From positions 1-6,117 of the forward strand of contig JAGQUY010000250.1 of the NCBI GenBank assembly GCA_020438245.1: a stretch of DNA of 6,117 nt, in the 5' to 3' direction. The DNA comes from Bacteroidota bacterium (GTDB taxonomy: Bacteria > CLD3 > SB21). The notes under the pieces are model-generated. The model saw only the letters and a program-made list of their open reading frames with translations. It searched no databases and was not told where the DNA came from. The stretch's first letter is position 1; each line of letters starts with the position of its first letter. This document shows, piece after piece, positions 5,571-6,117 of the stretch. The translations under genes were made by a program, and so were the position numbers.

Positions 5571-6117
5571 TCAGACATTAAATTTGAAGTGCATCACATC
5601 GCCGTCTTTGACAATATAGTCTCTTCCTTCCGTACGAACCAATCCTTTTTCTTTACAGGCGGCTTCAGATCCCAGTTTGATAAAGTCTTCCCACCAGATC
5701 ACATCCGCGCAGATGAATCCGCGTTCGAAATCAGAGTGAATCGTTCCGGCGGCTTGCGGGTTTTTGGTTCCGCGCGGTATCGTCCAGGCCCGTACTTCCT
5801 CTGGTCCTGCAGTCAGAAAACTGATCAGGTCCAGCAGTGTGTATGTTTCTCGAATCAGCGAGTGCAGACCGGGCTCTTTGAGGCCGAGGCTATCCAAGAA
5901 ATCAGTGCGCTCATCCTTCGGCAGCTCCACGATTTCCGATTCTATTTTTCCGGAAATTACAACGACACGTGCATTTTCTTGCTCCGCAATCTCCCTGACC
6001 TTCTTGACATGGGCATTTTCAGTGTGCACTTCTGATTCGCTGACATTGCAGATGAATAACACCGGCTTGGAGGTCAACAAAAAAAGTTCAGAGGCAACCC
6101 TCGCTTCTGCTTCTGTC
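5571..6117 (-). CDS. ychF: YchF/OLA1-family ATPase, C-terminal half only
   Basis: The frame enters from the right edge (181 complete codons in view) and ends with TGA at 5573-5571. YchF is a universally conserved Obg-related P-loop NTPase that prefers ATP over GTP and associates with ribosomes. The visible part starts within the coiled-coil/G-domain region. It contains KPVLFICNVSE, in which NVSE replaces the GTPase NKxD motif; this NxxE form is the hallmark linked to ATP use. The C-terminal TGS domain follows: FLTAGPEEVRAWTIPRGT, PQAAGTIHSDFERGFI and the terminal DGDVMHFKFNV. The first potential start inside the window, TTG at 6080, is not the real start because family-typical sequence (ARVASELFLL) continues upstream of it. 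The 7-A run at 6079-6085 does not break the frame. The gene heads the visible co-directional cluster; its promoter lies outside the window. Confidence 0.96.
   Translation of the reverse strand, partial: TEAEARVASELFLLTSKPVLFICNVSESEVHTENAHVKKVREIAEQENARVVVISGKIESEIVELPKDERTDFLDSLGLKEPGLHSLIRETYTLLDLISFLTAGPEEVRAWTIPRGTKNPQAAGTIHSDFERGFICADVIWWEDFIKLGSEAACKEKGLVRTEGRDYIVKDGDVMHFKFNV

Noticed and set aside
5571..6080. A complete short ychF starting at TTG 6080
   Set aside because: The same frame stays open with family-typical sequence to the right edge, and the G domain is missing from the shorter version. The gene is simply cut by the window.
6079..6085. Run of seven A bases in ychF as a possible frameshift site
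   Set aside because: The reading frame and family match continue on both sides. A 7-base homopolymer alone is not evidence of programmed slippage.

Overview
The window is a compact chromosomal stretch from a Gram-negative-type bacterium of moderate GC content. The evidence for this is a diderm-style lipoprotein, a sigma-54 activator and a full-length aroB. No rRNA, tRNA, mobile element, CRISPR array or prophage gene is visible. None of the main gene starts has a recognisable Shine-Dalgarno motif, as in FCB-group bacteria (Bacteroidetes/Chlorobi relatives). The MurJ also belongs to a sequence subtype unlike the E. coli protein. The likeliest source is therefore an uncultured or poorly sampled lineage, but I cannot name the phylum.

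Layout: the minus strand carries a tightly packed run read from right to left. It begins with the 3' half of ychF (cut by the right edge, 5571-6117), then aroB (4453-5568), a standalone LON-domain protein gene (3812-4456), a murJ/MVIN-family flippase gene (2181-3812), and an NtrX-like sigma-54 response regulator gene (808-2184). The junctions are a 2-base gap, a 4-base ATGA overlap, a 1-base TGATG overlap and another 4-base ATGA overlap. The five genes are almost certainly one transcription unit with coupled translation. About 180 bases further on is the 5' part of a SpoIID/LytB-domain lipoprotein gene (1-626, also minus), cut by the left edge. Its start has to be read by hand because the frame has no stop inside the window.

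The space between the regulator and the lipoprotein gene is not empty. A 33-codon plus-strand frame (704-805) encodes a plausible single-pass membrane micropeptide and ends 2 bases from the regulator's stop codon. Its upstream side would share a short divergent control region (627-703) with the lipoprotein gene.

The theme is housekeeping plus cell envelope. AroB feeds the shikimate pathway. The MurJ homologue would move lipid II across the inner membrane. The SpoIID-like lipoprotein would act on, or activate enzymes that act on, peptidoglycan. YchF is a conserved ribosome-associated ATPase, and the LON-domain protein has no assigned reaction. The regulator has no partner kinase in view, and its position behind murJ suggests, without proving, envelope-linked control. 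The observations most worth following are the non-canonical MurJ cavity residues, the hidden micropeptide, the missing Shine-Dalgarno motifs and the altered sigma-54 contact loop.
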